Counted from the stretch's first letter, positions 1 to 10,285 are shown. The stretch: 64,000 nucleotides of DNA from Rhizobium sp. 32-5/1 (GCF_029537235.1 NZ_CP120638.1:2466001-2530000); one strand, 5' to 3'. Made by a program: numbers and translations. The notes: generated from the letters alone by a model not told the origin.

Positions 1-1128
1 ATCTCAATGTCGCTCTATACCCCGGCCATGCCGCAGCTTGTTGAAGCCTTCGGCACGACGGAATCGGCGATCAAGCTGACGCTGTCGTTTTACTTTGCCG
101 GGTTCGCCTTCGCCCAGCTTCTGGCCGGGCCGCTGTCAGATGCCTTCGGACGACGTGTGGCGACCTTGTCTTTCCTCGCGATTTACCTGGCCGGCAGCCT
201 GCTTGCCGCCTATGCGCCAAGCGTCGACTGGCTTCTGGCCGGACGGCTGATCCAGGGCATAGGCGCCTCCGTCGGGATCACGGTCGCGCGCGCCATCGTG
301 CGCGACCAGTTTGTCGGCGAGGAAGCCTCGCGGATCATGAACCTGATCGGCATCATGCTGGCGATCGGCCCGGCCATCGCGCCAACGCTTGGCGGCCTGA
401 CGCTTGCCGCCTTCGGTTGGCAGTCGGTGTTCTTCCTGATGGTCGTCTTCGGCCTTCTCTCCTGCCTGACGATGATCGTCTTTCTGAAGGAAACGACGGT
501 GCCGGAGCCTCACCGGGCACGTCCCGGGCCGGTCATGGCTGCCTATCGCACGCTTGCGTCCGACAGCCGATTTCTGGCGAGCGCCATGGTCATGGCGGGG
601 GCCGTGGGCGCGCTCTATGCGCAGTCGACCATGCTGCCCTTCATCCTGATCCAGAAAGTCGGCCTGACGCCGACCCAATTCGGCATGGGCATGCCGATGC
701 AGTCGGGCGCCTATTTCTCAGGCTCCATCGCGCTGCGTTTCTTCATGCGGCGCTTCAGTGGTGAGCAGGCGGTTCGCCTGGGCCTGCTTCTCATCGGCCT
801 CGGCAGCCTGATGATCGTGCTGTCCGTCGTCTTGCTCGAGCCGCGTTTCCTGTCGATCATGATGCCGGTCTCGTTCTACACGTTGGGGATCGCCTTCGTC
901 ACGCCGCAGATGACCACGGCCGCGATGTTTCCGTTTCCGCATATCGCCGGTTCCGCCTCTGCGCTGATGGGCTTCATCCAGATGGGCGCCGGGTTCGCGG
1001 CAGGCGTCGTTGCAGCCGTTCTCGGCATGCCGGTCCTCGCCTTCGGCACCGTCATCCCGATCATGGGCGCGATGTCGATAGCTGGCTATTTATGGTTCCT
1101 TTGGGCATGCCGCGTAAAGACTGCCTGA
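1..1128 (+). CDS. Bcr/CflA-type MFS drug efflux transporter (5' end outside window)
   Basis: The frame is open from the first base, so the start codon lies to the left of the window; the first ATG at position 7 is internal. The visible 375 residues contain about 12 hydrophobic segments. The loop between segments 2 and 3 reads GPLSDAFGRR, the MFS motif A, and the opening SLYTPAMPQL resembles the YLPALP start of helix 1 in Bcr/CflA drug/H+ antiporters. Roughly 20 N-terminal residues are missing compared with the family (about 390-400 residues). Family membership is well supported; the substrate cannot be read from sequence. Confidence 0.85.
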   Translation: MSMSLYTPAMPQLVEAFGTTESAIKLTLSFYFAGFAFAQLLAGPLSDAFGRRVATLSFLAIYLAGSLLAAYAPSVDWLLAGRLIQGIGASVGITVARAIVRDQFVGEEASRIMNLIGIMLAIGPAIAPTLGGLTLAAFGWQSVFFLMVVFGLLSCLTMIVFLKETTVPEPHRARPGPVMAAYRTLASDSRFLASAMVMAGAVGALYAQSTMLPFILIQKVGLTPTQFGMGMPMQSGAYFSGSIALRFFMRRFSGEQAVRLGLLLIGLGSLMIVLSVVLLEPRFLSIMMPVSFYTLGIAFVTPQMTTAAMFPFPHIAGSASALMGFIQMGAGFAAGVVAAVLGMPVLAFGTVIPIMGAMSIAGYLWFLWACRVKTA

Positions 1129-1156
1129 AGCGTCACTAGACCTTTTGAATAATCAT

Positions 1157-1187
1157 GAAAAAGCCCGCGACGAAGACGCCGCGGGCT
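1157..1187 (-). terminator. Rho-independent terminator of argG
   Basis: Arms AGCCCGCG and CGCGGGCT (1162-1169 and 1180-1187) form a perfect 8-bp GC stem with a 10-base loop. On the minus strand the stem is followed by TTTTT. It lies 30 bases past the argG stop codon. Confidence 0.8.
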
Positions 1188-1216
1188 CACAGACATGCTT
1201 TTCAAGAAAAACAGTA

Positions 1217-2437
1217 TTACTTGCGGTTGCGGGCCGCCAGCGTGCGCAGGCGCAGCGCGTTGAGCTTGATAAACCCTGCGGCGTCCTTCTGGTCGTAGGC
1301 GCCCTGGTCGTCCTCGAAGGTCACTAGCTGATCGGAATAGAGCGACTTGTCGCTCGACCGTCCCGTAACCATGACATTGCCCTTGTAGAGCTTCAAAGTC
1401 ACTTCGCCCTCGACATGCTCCTGGCTCTTGTCGATCAGCGCCTGCAGCATTTCGCGCTCGGGCGAGAACCAGAAGCCGTAATAGATCAGCTCGGCGTAGC
1501 GCGGCATGATGTCGTCCTTGAGGTGGGCTGCACCCCGGTCGAGCGTGATCGATTCAATGGCGCGGTGGGCGGTGAGCAGGATCGTGCCGCCGGGGGTCTC
1601 GTAGATGCCGCGCGACTTCATGCCGACGAAGCGGTTCTCGACCAGATCGAGACGACCGATGCCGTTGTCACGGCCAAGCGCATTGAGGGCGGTCAGGATC
1701 GAGGCCGGGCTCATTTCCCTGCCGTCGATCGAGACGGCATCACCCTTGCGGAAGCCGATCGTAACGGTGGTCGCGACGTCAGGCGCTTCTTCCGGCGAAA
1801 TCGTGCGCATGTAGACGTAGTTCGGGGCCTCGACGGCCGGGTCCTCGAGAACCTTGCCCTCGGAGGACGAGTGCAGCAGGTTGGCGTCAACGGAGAAAGG
1901 CGCTTCGCCCTTCTTGTCCTTGGCAACCGGGATCTGGTGCTTTTCGGCAAATTCGAGCAGGTCCGTGCGGCTCTTGAACGACCAGTCGCGCCAGGGGGCG
2001 ATGATCTTGATATCGGGGTTGAGCGCATAGGCCGAAAGCTCGAAGCGAACCTGGTCGTTGCCCTTGCCGGTCGCGCCGTGGGCGATGGCATCAGCGCCGG
2101 TTTCTCGGGCGATGTCGATCAGGTGCTTGGAGATCAGAGGGCGGGCGATCGAGGTGCCGAGCAGGTAGACGCCTTCATAGACGGCGTTGGCGCGGAACAT
2201 TGGGAACACGAAATCCTTGACGAACTCCTCGCGCACATCGCGGATAAAGATATCCTTGATGCCCATCATCTCGGCCTTCTTGCGGGCCGGCTCCAATTCT
2301 TCCCCCTGGCCGAGATCGGCGGTGAAGGTGACGACTTCGGCGCCGAGTTCTGTCTGGAGCCATTTCAGGATGATCGAGGTGTCGAGGCCGCCGGAATAGG
2401 CGAGGACGACTTTCTTCACTTGCTTCTGCGATGTCAT
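1217..2437 (-). CDS. argG: Argininosuccinate synthase
   Basis: It joins citrulline and aspartate with ATP to give argininosuccinate, the penultimate step of arginine synthesis, in the cytosol. The N-terminal PP-loop AYSGGLDTS (residues 13-21) binds ATP, and the rest follows the family to the end. The start was set at 2437 (MTSQKQVKK), giving 406 residues, the usual length; an upstream ATG at 2470 would add 11 residues not typical of the family. The gene is followed by its own terminator and is divergent from the PAS-GGDEF gene. argJ, another arginine gene, lies 28 kb away, so there is no arg cluster here. Confidence 0.95.
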   Translation of the reverse strand: MTSQKQVKKVVLAYSGGLDTSIILKWLQTELGAEVVTFTADLGQGEELEPARKKAEMMGIKDIFIRDVREEFVKDFVFPMFRANAVYEGVYLLGTSIARPLISKHLIDIARETGADAIAHGATGKGNDQVRFELSAYALNPDIKIIAPWRDWSFKSRTDLLEFAEKHQIPVAKDKKGEAPFSVDANLLHSSSEGKVLEDPAVEAPNYVYMRTISPEEAPDVATTVTIGFRKGDAVSIDGREMSPASILTALNALGRDNGIGRLDLVENRFVGMKSRGIYETPGGTILLTAHRAIESITLDRGAAHLKDDIMPRYAELIYYGFWFSPEREMLQALIDKSQEHVEGEVTLKLYKGNVMVTGRSSDKSLYSDQLVTFEDDQGAYDQKDAAGFIKLNALRLRTLAARNRK

Positions 2438-2693
2438 GGGCTTGATGTCCGTCTGGTCTTTGTGCGGCACGGTCTGTGCCGCATGGAAAATTTCGCGGCA
2501 CTTTTAGCCAGATTATGCGTTCGTGCAAGACGCAGAGGCCGTTGCCGCGCCTGGTGCTGCACAAAGATGCGCCGCGGATAGCGAATTCCGCGCGCAAGAG
2601 CCGTGTCTCGTTCGAATTGAACCTGCGGCTTCAAGAGCATTTAAACAATTGCCCTTTACCGTACAGTGTCAGGTGAGTGCTGCAGGAAACGAA

Positions 2694-3673
2694 ATGGACG
2701 ACGTCGACATAGTTCCTCATGAGGTCCTGGCCTCCATGCTGATGCGGATGTTCGAATTCGCACCTGTCGCCATGTCCATCACCACCAGCGATATGCAGAC
2801 GTCGAGCTATGCAAAGGTCAATGACGCCTATCTGCGGCTCACCGGTTTGAAATGGGAAAACATCCGAGGCCGCAAGCTCATCTCGGAAGGTGCTGCAATC
2901 GACAGTCCCGCCCGCAACCGGCGTCACCGCATGCTGGCCGAGGAGGGCTCCTATGAACTCGAGGAAGTCGAGATCGCCCATGTCGACGGGACGATCATCC
3001 CGACGCTGATCTCGGCGCAGCGCACGGTGGTCAACGGCGTCTCCTTCGATGTCGAAATTCTGATCGACGTGTCGGCGCGTGTCCGCCAGCAACGCGAGAT
3101 CGAGAACGCGCTGAAGGCTTCGGCCCGCACAGACGTTCTGTCCGGCCTGCCCAACCGGGCCTGTTTCGACGAGGTTGTCGCCGAGGCTGTTGTGCATATG
3201 GACGAGACGGAAAAAGGCTGGCGCTCGCCTTCATCGATCTCAACGGCTTCAAGGCCGTGAATGATACGATGGGTCACGCCGCGGGCGATGAGGTATTGCG
3301 GGTCATTGCCAGCCGTCTGCGCGAAAGTTTCCGTGCAACGGACTTCATCGCGCGCATCGGCGGCGACGAATTCGTCGTGTTGCTGGAGCTTGATCCGATG
3401 CTGGTGCCGAACCTGCAGCACAGTTTGCAGGAAACCATGGAGCGGATCTTCAAGCCGATCCCGGTCGATGGGCATGTGACCTATACCGGTGCTGCCGTCG
3501 GAGTTACCTTCCTGCAGGCAGACGACACAGCCGCTTCCTTCGTCAAACGGGCGGACGACTACATGTACGTCGCCAAGACCACCGAGCAGCGGGTTGCCAT
3601 TGTCTGCTTCGGCCAGGTCGTCGAAAAGCCACTCGTTAAGGTTCGGCATAATCGGCGCGGCACGCAGCGGTAA
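2694..3673 (+). CDS. PAS-GGDEF diguanylate cyclase (frameshifted as read)
   Basis: Predicted to make cyclic di-GMP from two GTP. The N-terminal half is a PAS sensor domain (about residues 10-130) and the C-terminal half a GGDEF domain. The active loop GGDEF is intact and the inhibitory I-site RATD lies five residues before it, so a feedback-inhibited enzyme is expected. There is no membrane segment, so it is cytosolic. The start at 2694 has an AGGAAA site just upstream. The frame breaks at 3216-3217: EKG continues as LALAFIDLNGF only in the next frame, as if GGG had lost one G. A consensus error is more likely than a true pseudogene, but this gene alone cannot decide it. Confidence 0.8.
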
Positions 3674-3784
3674 TCACCGGACTTGGATTCACGAAAATTG
3701 TTGTGCTGTGAAAAAAACGCCGAGCCGAATTGGTTGCTGCGTGTTATCGACACGGAACGATCGAGTTTCGCGAAAGAACATCCC

Positions 3785-4426
3785 ATGGACTTCCTGCCAA
3801 GCCTGCCGACGCTTCTGGCTTTCACCGCAGCAACCCTGCTGCTCGCCGCCACGCCGGGCCCGGACATGACGCTTTCGATCAGCCGCGCCTTGTCTCAGGG
3901 CAAGGCCGCCGCGATGTACGTCGTTGTTGGCACAAGTCTCGGCTGCCTTGTTCATACTCTGCTGGTCGCCTTCGGTGTCTCCGCCCTTATCACCGCATCA
4001 CCGACGGCATTTCTTGTGTTGAAGACCGGCGGCGCCGCCTATCTCTTCTGGCTTGCAATCCAGGCCATCCGTTTCGGCTCCACCCTGTCGGTGAAAAAGG
4101 TCGATGATTCCGGCGCCTCGCCCCTGTCAAATATTTCGACCGGCTTCGGCGTCAATCTGCTCAATCCCAAGGTCATCATCTTCTTCATGACCTTCCTGCC
4201 GCAATTCGTCACGGCCCATGACCCGAACGTCACGGCCAAACTTTTGTTCTTCGGCATCTTCTTCATTTTCGCCGCCATGCCGGTCAACATCGCCGTCATC
4301 CTGACGGCCGATTGGCTTTCCGCCTGGCTGCAGCGCAAGAAGAGCGTGATGCGGGCGATCGACTACACCTTCGCTGGCGTCTTCTCGATCTTTGCGGTGA
4401 AGATCCTGTTCACGCAGACGCGCTGA
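3785..4426 (+). CDS. LysE/RhtB-family amino acid exporter
   Basis: A 213-residue inner-membrane protein with about six hydrophobic segments. The N-terminal TPGPDM is the LysE-family signature (usually PGP followed by a polar residue), and GVNLLNPKVIIFF is the conserved NPK motif of the second half. Such proteins export amino acids or homoserine lactones; the substrate is not readable. The start at 3785 (MDFLPSLP) was preferred to upstream in-frame codons, which add a non-hydrophobic stretch. It converges with rlmN. Confidence 0.85.
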   Translation: MDFLPSLPTLLAFTAATLLLAATPGPDMTLSISRALSQGKAAAMYVVVGTSLGCLVHTLLVAFGVSALITASPTAFLVLKTGGAAYLFWLAIQAIRFGSTLSVKKVDDSGASPLSNISTGFGVNLLNPKVIIFFMTFLPQFVTAHDPNVTAKLLFFGIFFIFAAMPVNIAVILTADWLSAWLQRKKSVMRAIDYTFAGVFSIFAVKILFTQTR

Positions 4427-4472
4427 AGCACGGCCGGAGGCCGTCCCAAGGTCTGATCCATGTTCGCCAGGT

Positions 4473-5708
4473 TCAGTCGTCTTCGCCGTGATTTGCGATC
4501 ATCAGCGCTTCGAGCGCCATGCGATCGACCTTGCGCATGCGTTCGCTGTCGGATTTCAGCTGACCGCAGGCGGCGAGAATATCGCGGCCGCGCGGGGTGC
4601 GGATCGGTGAGGCGTAGCCGGCCGCATTGATGAAGTCGGCAAACTTTTCGATCTGCTCCCATTTCGAACACTGGTAGTTCGTGCCCGGCCAGGGATTGAA
4701 CGGGATGAGGTTGATCTTCGCCGGAATACCCTTCAAGAGCCGCACCAGTTCCTTGGCGTCTTCGAGGCTGTCATTGACGCCTTCGAGCATCACATATTCG
4801 AAGGTGATGCGGCGGGCATTCGAGACGCCGGGATAGTTGCGGCAGGCGTCGAGCAGGTCCTTCAGCGGATATTTCTTGTTGATCGGCACGAGCATGTCGC
4901 GCAGGTCGTCCTTCACCGCATGCAGCGAGATTGCCAGCATGACGCCGATCTCCTCGCCGGTACGAAAGATTTCAGGCACGATGCCGGAGGTCGAAAGCGT
5001 GACCCGGCGGCGCGACAGCGACAGGCCGTCGCCATCGGTCGCGATCAGAAGTGCTGTCTTGACGTTCTCGAAATTGTAGAGCGGCTCGCCCATGCCCATC
5101 ATCACCATATTGGTGACCTTGCGGCCCTCATTGGGAACGATCGCGCCGGCCGGCGTGTCGCGGTCGGGAAAGTCGCCCAGCCGATCGCGCGCGAGCAGCA
5201 GCTGCGAGAGGATTTCCTCCGCCGTCAGGTTGCGGACCAGCTTCTGGGTGCCGGTGTGGCAGAACGAACAGGTGAGTGTGCAGCCGACCTGGCTGGAGAC
5301 ACAGAGCGTGCCGCGGCCTTCTTCGGGAATATAGACCGTCTCGATTTCGACCGGACGGCCGGCGCCGCGCGGCGGAAAGCGCATCAGCCACTTGCGCGTG
5401 CCGTCATTGGAGATCTGCTCCTCGACGATTTCCGGCCGGGCGATGGTGAAATGCCGCTTGAGCATTTCGCGCAGGTCCTTGGAAACATTGGTCATATGGT
5501 CGAAATCGGAGACGCCGCGGACATACAGCCAGTGCCAGAGCTGGCTGACCCGCATCTTCACCTGTTTCTGCGGCACGCCGGCGCCGGCCAGAGCCTGCCC
5601 CAGATCCTCGCGCGACAGGCCGATCAGTGACGGCATTTCCGGGGCCGGGCCTGTACGGATCGGTGCCTTGACCGGACGGTCCAGATTGAGTGCTTCAGTC
5701 GCGGCCAT
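4473..5708 (-). CDS. rlmN: Dual-specificity 23S rRNA/tRNA m2A methyltransferase
   Basis: A radical-SAM enzyme that methylates C2 of A2503 in 23S rRNA and A37 in some tRNAs. The cluster motif CTLTCSFC (CX3CX2C) is at about residues 142-149, followed by the MGMGEPLYN segment and a conserved Cys region near the C terminus. Three in-frame ATGs (5747, 5717, 5708) are possible; 5708 was chosen because GGGAA sits about nine bases upstream, giving 411 residues. Intact and monocistronic between convergent lysE and the IalB-type gene. Confidence 0.92.
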   Translation of the reverse strand: MAATEALNLDRPVKAPIRTGPAPEMPSLIGLSREDLGQALAGAGVPQKQVKMRVSQLWHWLYVRGVSDFDHMTNVSKDLREMLKRHFTIARPEIVEEQISNDGTRKWLMRFPPRGAGRPVEIETVYIPEEGRGTLCVSSQVGCTLTCSFCHTGTQKLVRNLTAEEILSQLLLARDRLGDFPDRDTPAGAIVPNEGRKVTNMVMMGMGEPLYNFENVKTALLIATDGDGLSLSRRRVTLSTSGIVPEIFRTGEEIGVMLAISLHAVKDDLRDMLVPINKKYPLKDLLDACRNYPGVSNARRITFEYVMLEGVNDSLEDAKELVRLLKGIPAKINLIPFNPWPGTNYQCSKWEQIEKFADFINAAGYASPIRTPRGRDILAACGQLKSDSERMRKVDRMALEALMIANHGEDD

Positions 5709-5924
5709 GTCTGCCATTTCCCATTCTGCAACGCCAAGGCCCGTCAAGCGTATTGCCTGCAGTCCGTCGCGTAAAATGCTGAGATCAGTGTTCGTTTGCC
5801 GCGCATCGGGATCGTCAACGGATCCGCGCAGCCATCATTGGACGGGCCTTTAGCACGCTTTTTGCCAATCGTCACCCTCCCGGCCTTCAGGGCAGATCTG
5901 CAATTTGCAAATGCCTTAACGGCC

Positions 5925-5947
5925 AAAGGCCGGACAAGCCGGCCTTT
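5925..5947 (-). terminator. Hairpin downstream of the IalB-type gene
   Basis: AAAGGCCGG and CCGGCCTTT form a 9-bp perfect stem with a 5-base loop, 25 bases after the stop codon of the minus-strand gene. The T run after the stem is short, so termination strength is uncertain. Confidence 0.55.
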
Positions 5948-5971
5948 GCGAGTCGGTCAAGCGAGGTTGCC

Positions 5972-6475
5972 TTACTTGCAGGTTTCGATCTGCTTCAGGG
6001 CAGCCGAAATGCCTGATAGGGAATAGGAGTAGGCGGTCGGCGTGCCCTTGCGCGATTTTGCCGCGACAGACATGGCCTTGCCGCTCTTCATGGCCGCGAC
6101 CAGCGCCGGCTCTTCGGCAGCGTTCTCGACCCAGGCCGAATTGCCCTTGGTGAACAGCGTGAAGGACCGTTCGTCGATCTTGACGACGACCTTGGAATTT
6201 TCCTGTAGCGGATAGCCCATCATCGCCTGCGGCTCGTAGGAGATATTCTGGCCCGGGCGCTGCGAGACCAGGAAGAAGATGTCGCCGTGATCGACATTGG
6301 CCGGGCTCTTTTCCTTTGGTACCGACAGCACATAGCAAACCTTGCCGGCGCCGGCCGTATAGGAATAGGCACCCCAGGCATTGAACTGCTGGATTCGGGT
6401 TGGCGACTGGGCCGAGGCCACGCTGGCAAAAGAAAGCACGATTGCGAGAGCGGTGGTGAGCTTTGTTACAAACAT
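5972..6475 (-). CDS. Invasion-associated locus B (IalB) family periplasmic protein
   Basis: 167 residues with a clear signal peptide (MFVTKLTTALAIVLSFASVASA, cut expected after ASA). The mature part has the IalB-family layout: AWGAYSY near the start, a CYVLS strand, a GDIFFLVSQRP stretch, and a C-terminal Cys (IETCK) that could pair with the single earlier Cys. IalB-type proteins are widespread in Rhizobiales and linked to host contact in Bartonella; their molecular function is not established. The gene stands alone with its own terminator. Confidence 0.8.
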   Translation of the reverse strand: MFVTKLTTALAIVLSFASVASAQSPTRIQQFNAWGAYSYTAGAGKVCYVLSVPKEKSPANVDHGDIFFLVSQRPGQNISYEPQAMMGYPLQENSKVVVKIDERSFTLFTKGNSAWVENAAEEPALVAAMKSGKAMSVAAKSRKGTPTAYSYSLSGISAALKQIETCK

Positions 6476-6929
6476 AATGTCCTGCCGGTTTCTTAGCTGC
6501 CACGTCCGATCCTGGATATGGGCCGGGTACGCATGGTCACGATTTGATTGATTTTGACTTAATTCAGGTTACCAAACCGTCAACAATCCTGAATTTCCTT
6601 CATACCCGGTTCATTGCGAAACACATACGACAGAACCGTACCGAGATTTCAAGGTCGGCACAATGTTACCGGCGAGCCTTGCCCGTTCGTCCGGTCGCGT
6701 GTCCGGTTTGAATTTGCCCCGTAAAGAACGTTGCCCGCAGTCCGATTTCGCGGCCTGCTTGTCACCCCATGCCCCTTGTGCCGGGTTTCCTCCATCGTGT
6801 GATGGAATACCGATACAAGGCAACGTTTTATGTCACAAAGAATCAGGCAAGAGTTTGACGTTTCGCAAAAGCGTTGTACCTGTGGTGCAAATATAGAAAA
6901 GACGGACTGAGGGAGGCCGGCAGAGCGGA
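6476..6929. other. 454-bp divergent intergenic region
   Basis: This region separates the minus-strand IalB gene from the plus-strand sigma factor gene and must hold both promoters. No convincing coding frame is seen. A candidate ECF-type promoter lies at 6804-6827. Confidence 0.6.
6804..6827 (+). promoter_or_regulatory. Candidate ECF-sigma promoter
   Basis: GGAATA at 6804-6809 and CGTT at 6824-6827 resemble the GGAAC / CGTT elements of alphaproteobacterial ECF promoters, about 100 bases before the sigma factor start. ECF genes often drive themselves. The spacing is slightly short, so the call is tentative. Confidence 0.3.
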
Positions 6930-7498
6930 ATGGATGTTGATGCAAAACAGCATTTCGCCAATCTTGCGGTCTCCGTCGCGGAAAAGCGTGACCAGACGGC
7001 TTTTGCAGCCCTTTTCGATTTCTTTGCGCCGCGACTGAAATCCTTCCTGATGCGCCAGAATATGCCGGCGATGGAGGCCGAGGAACTGGCGCAGGAAGTC
7101 ATGGTGGTGCTGTGGCAAAAGGCGCATCTTTACGACCCCGCCAAATCCTCGCTATCCACCTGGCTGTTTCGGATCGCCCGCAACCGCCGCATCGATGCGG
7201 CCCGGCGTCAGCGCAACCGGACGCTGGACGAAACCGATCCCTCTCTGATGCCTGCGGCCCCGCAGCACCCGATGCGCTGGTCGAAAACAGCGACCGCGAG
7301 CAGTTCGTGCGCGTTGCGTTGGAAAAACTGCCCGAGGAGCAGATCGCGCTAATCCGCATGGCCTTCTTCTTCGGTCAATCGCATTCGGAGATTTCGGCCG
7401 CCACGGGCATTCCGCTGGGCACTGTGAAATCGCGCATCCGGCTCGCCTTCGGCAAACTCAAGAAACTGCTCGAGGAAGACGGCGTCGATAGCGCTTGA
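6930..7498 (+). CDS. ECF-type RNA polymerase sigma factor (frameshifted as read)
   Basis: A small sigma factor of about 189 residues with region 2 (AFAALFDFFAPRLKSF ... AEELAQEVMVVLWQKA ... STWLFRIARNRRIDAARR) and region 4 (LEKLPEEQIALIRMAFF ... SEISAATGIPLGTVKSRIR). This layout fits the SigK/RpoE-like ECF groups common in rhizobia. The frame breaks in the linker between the two regions at the CCCC run 7258-7261; one more C would restore AAPAAPDALVENSDREQ. No anti-sigma gene follows, because the next gene is convergent, so the partner must be elsewhere if there is one. Confidence 0.82.
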
Positions 7499-7505
7499 GG
7501 AGAGG

Positions 7506-7882
7506 CTACTCGTCCGGTCTGGATTCCAGCGCCTCGTCGGCGCGAACATAGTGATCTTCCTTGATCTGGCCGCTGATTGCCGCAAAGGCTGCCGTCAGCA
7601 CTGCGATGTCGTCGGAAAAGCCGACCATGGCCAGCATGTCCGGAAGGAAATCGAACGGCATCACGAAATAGGCGAGCGCGCCCAGAAGGATGCCGCGTGT
7701 CCGCAGCGGCGTCGTCGGATCCATGGCACAATAATAGGCTGCAACGAGATCGCGGCTGAACGGGACCTGCCGCATCGCGCGCTTCAGCGTCGGCCAGAAC
7801 CGCCGGCGAACTTTTTGGCGCGGGCTTCCTGTTCGCTCTGTTCGCCGGGCAGGAGTATTTCGCCGATCTTGACGTCGTCCAT
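7506..7882 (-). CDS. YkvA/DUF1232 family protein (frameshifted as read)
   Basis: The C-terminal 100 residues carry the DUF1232 signature with the hydrophobic segment LGALAYFVMPFDFLPDMLA followed by GFSDD. The proper N terminus, MDDVKIGEILLPGEQSEQEA, starts at 7882 behind a GAGGAAAGGG site, but joins the domain only if one base is added near 7811 (AAAAAG to AAAAAGG in the sense strand). The function of the family is unknown. It converges with the sigma factor gene, with only 7 bases between stop codons. Confidence 0.75.
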
Positions 7883-7968
7883 CTTGTCCCTTTCCTCTGT
7901 CATCGGAAACATATGGTGCCGTTATCAGGCAATTCAAATGCCGGTTCCATGCTGCCTGCGGATAGAGG

Positions 7969-8286
7969 TTACTTGATGTGATCGGGCATGCGCCCGGCGG
8001 CGGCCTTGTCCATTCTGGCCGCCAGCTTGAAATCCAGTTCCGTCAGGCCTTTGGCGTCATGCGTGGTTAGCGTCACGTCCACCTTGTTGTAGACATTGAA
8101 CCATTCCGGGTGGTGGTTGAGTTTTTCAGCAGCCAGCGCGCTTTCCGTCATGAAGCCGAAGGCCTCGACGAAGCTCTTGAAACGAAAGGTTTTCCAGATA
8201 GACAGTCCGTCTTCCGCCAGTACCCAGCCCTCCATGCCATGGAGATGCTCCTTGATGGTGGTGACGTCGAGTTTTTCCTGTTTCAT
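7969..8286 (-). CDS. phhB: 4a-hydroxytetrahydrobiopterin dehydratase (pterin-4a-carbinolamine dehydratase)
   Basis: 105 residues, full length for the PCD/DCoH family. The motif [20 protein letters not shown] contains the active-site His-His-Pro-x-Trp. The enzyme recycles the pterin cofactor of aromatic amino acid hydroxylases. The start at 8286 has AAGGGGA upstream; in-frame codons further up are not supported. It is divergent from the tyrosine phosphatase gene, 108 bases away. Confidence 0.92.
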   Translation of the reverse strand: MKQEKLDVTTIKEHLHGMEGWVLAEDGLSIWKTFRFKSFVEAFGFMTESALAAEKLNHHPEWFNVYNKVDVTLTTHDAKGLTELDFKLAARMDKAAAGRMPDHIK

Positions 8287-8394
8287 GATATTCCCCTTCT
8301 CGTGACCGGTCTTGCGATGGCGCGGCGAATGTTTCAGGGTCAGAACGCCGGCGCTGCCGATAGGTTCGATATTCTTTTCAACACGCTGGATAGC

Positions 8395-8865
8395 ATGAAA
8401 CCGATGCGCATTCTCTTCGTTTGTCTGGGCAATATCTGCCGTTCGCCTCTGGCTGAAGGGATATTGCAGCAGCAGGCGGCGGAAGCCGGGCTGGAAATTA
8501 TAGTCGATTCTGCCGGGACGGGTGGCTGGCATGTCGGCGATGCGCCGGACCCGCGATCAATCGCCGTTGCCGCGCGCCACGGTATCGATATCAGCGGGCA
8601 GCGCTGCAGACGCGTGACCCCTGAGGATTTCGGAAATTTCGATCTGATCTTCGGCATGGATCGCCGCAATGTCGACCATCTGCGCGCGCTGGCGCCGGAT
8701 GCAGCACAAATGCGAATCCACCTGTTTCTCGACTATGCGCTTGGCACCGCCACCGATGTGCCGGACCCGTACTACGAAAGCGAGGATGGCTTCGAAACGG
8801 TCTACAGAATGCTCTCCGCCGGGTGTTCGTCGCTCATCGGCAGGCTCGACGAGCGTTTCTCGTAG
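8395..8865 (+). CDS. Low molecular weight protein-tyrosine phosphatase
   Basis: 156 residues. The P-loop CLGNICRSP (nucleophile Cys10, Arg16) at the N terminus and the acid loop DPYY near residue 124 define the family. It dephosphorylates tyrosine in proteins and, in many bacteria, controls exopolysaccharide kinases. The start at 8395 (MKPMRILFV) fits the family. Its last 64 bases overlap the 3' end of the convergent thpR gene. Confidence 0.93.
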   Translation: MKPMRILFVCLGNICRSPLAEGILQQQAAEAGLEIIVDSAGTGGWHVGDAPDPRSIAVAARHGIDISGQRCRRVTPEDFGNFDLIFGMDRRNVDHLRALAPDAAQMRIHLFLDYALGTATDVPDPYYESEDGFETVYRMLSAGCSSLIGRLDERFS

Positions 8866-9392
8866 AGCGGAAAAATCTCTTCCGTCAGATAGGGGCCGCC
8901 GCCCACGGAATCGCGTGACGAGAGCAGCACGAAGCGCGAGACGGTGAAAGGATTGGTGTGGAAGTTGCCACGCCCGCCAAGATAGCTGACGACGTCATCG
9001 ACACGGGACGAGCGCAACCGCGCCAGCGACACATGCGGGGTGAACTTACGCGGGTCGGCGGGCAGGCCGAGCCTCTGGCAGATGCGTTCGATCTCCGCCT
9101 GCAGCGCATACATTTCCGGCGGGTTGCTGACGCCGGCAAAAACCGAGTGCGGCTTCTTCGATCCGAATGCGCCCATGCCGGTGAGTTGAAGCTGGAATTC
9201 GGGGCGTTCGATCCGGTCCAGCCGATCGACGATCTCGTCTGCGGTGCGGTTATCGACATCGCCGATGAAGCGAAGCGTGATGTGGTAGTTTTCCACATCG
9301 ATCCAACGGGCACCGGGAAGACCACCACGCAACAATGAAAGGCTCATCGCGGCATTACGCGGAATCTCGAGGGCGGTGAAAAGTCTCGGCAT
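8802..9392 (-). CDS. thpR: RNA 2',3'-cyclic phosphodiesterase (2H family, LigT/ThpR)
   Basis: 196 residues with the two catalytic motifs of the 2H phosphoesterase family: HITL at residue 37 and HVSL at residue 120. The enzyme opens RNA 2',3'-cyclic phosphates; the ligase activity once proposed is weak. The C-terminal 21 codons overlap the phosphatase gene on the other strand. Confidence 0.9.
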   Translation of the reverse strand: MPRLFTALEIPRNAAMSLSLLRGGLPGARWIDVENYHITLRFIGDVDNRTADEIVDRLDRIERPEFQLQLTGMGAFGSKKPHSVFAGVSNPPEMYALQAEIERICQRLGLPADPRKFTPHVSLARLRSSRVDDVVSYLGGRGNFHTNPFTVSRFVLLSSRDSVGGGPYLTEEIFPLYEKRSSSLPMSDEHPAESIL

Positions 9393-9554
9393 GACGAGCT
9401 CCCCGAATCTCTTTCAGACGTCTCAGCGAAACATGCCGATCATCTGTAAGCAACTGTTATTTAGCACCTGCAATATTTGGCGCGCATCCTGTTAACAACT
9501 TCTGAACGGTCACCGCGCGGTCTGTCGATTCGCGCAAGCCGCAACATCCGCCGA

Positions 9555-10199
9555 TCAGCCGCCCGCGGAAAGACGCCCGATAAACCGTTCTGCAACCGGC
9601 AGAAATTTTTCGACCATGACGCCAATGCCCTTGCCGTTCGGGTGCATGCCGTCTTCGAGCTTGAGCGTTGCGTCGTCGATGACTCCATCGAGAAAGAATG
9701 GATAGAGCTCCAGCCCGTGGGTCTTGGCGAGTTCTGCATAGATCGGGTTGAAGCGGTCGGCATAGTCGCCGCCCATGTTCGGCGGCGCGAAGATGCCGAT
9801 CAGCAGCACCGGGATACTGCGCGCCTTGAGCTTGGACAGCATGGCGTCGAGGTTCTTGCGACTGTCCTCCGGCGGGATGCCGCGCAGCGCGTCATTGGCG
9901 CCCAGTTCGAGGATCACGCCCTTGGTGCCATCAGGCACCGACCAGTCGATCCGTGCCAAGCCACCCGAGGTCGTGTCGCCGGACACACCGGCATTGGCGA
10001 TCGTCACGTCGAGCCCCTTTTCGCGCAGGGCTTTCTCCAATCGCGCGGGAAAGGCATCTTCCGGCGGAAGCTGGTAACCGGCCATCAGGCTGTCGCCGAA
10101 GCCGACAAGACTGATCGTTTCCGCACGGGATGCCACGGGCGTTGAGAGAAAGATGGACGCCAACACCAACAAAAATGCCCTGAAACCTTTTAATCGCAT
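9555..10199 (-). CDS. SGNH/GDSL arylesterase (TesA-like) with signal peptide
   Basis: 214 residues with an N-terminal signal peptide cut near SRAET. SGNH blocks are visible: GFGDSL with nucleophile Ser37, GANDA (block III), and DGMHPNG with the Asp/His pair (block V). It is a periplasmic esterase or lysophospholipase type enzyme. It is divergent from an ABC transporter of the YbbA/YbbP type, the same pairing as tesA-ybbAP in enterobacteria, so lipid-related roles are plausible. Confidence 0.88.
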   Translation of the reverse strand: MRLKGFRAFLLVLASIFLSTPVASRAETISLVGFGDSLMAGYQLPPEDAFPARLEKALREKGLDVTIANAGVSGDTTSGGLARIDWSVPDGTKGVILELGANDALRGIPPEDSRKNLDAMLSKLKARSIPVLLIGIFAPPNMGGDYADRFNPIYAELAKTHGLELYPFFLDGVIDDATLKLEDGMHPNGKGIGVMVEKFLPVAERFIGRLSAGG

Positions 10200-10285
10200 G
10201 ATGTCGTCCCTAAATCCGTTCCCATCCGCCCGTCGTAACAGTCAGGCTGGCATTTTTCATACTTTCACATATAGGGCGGTTTCCT

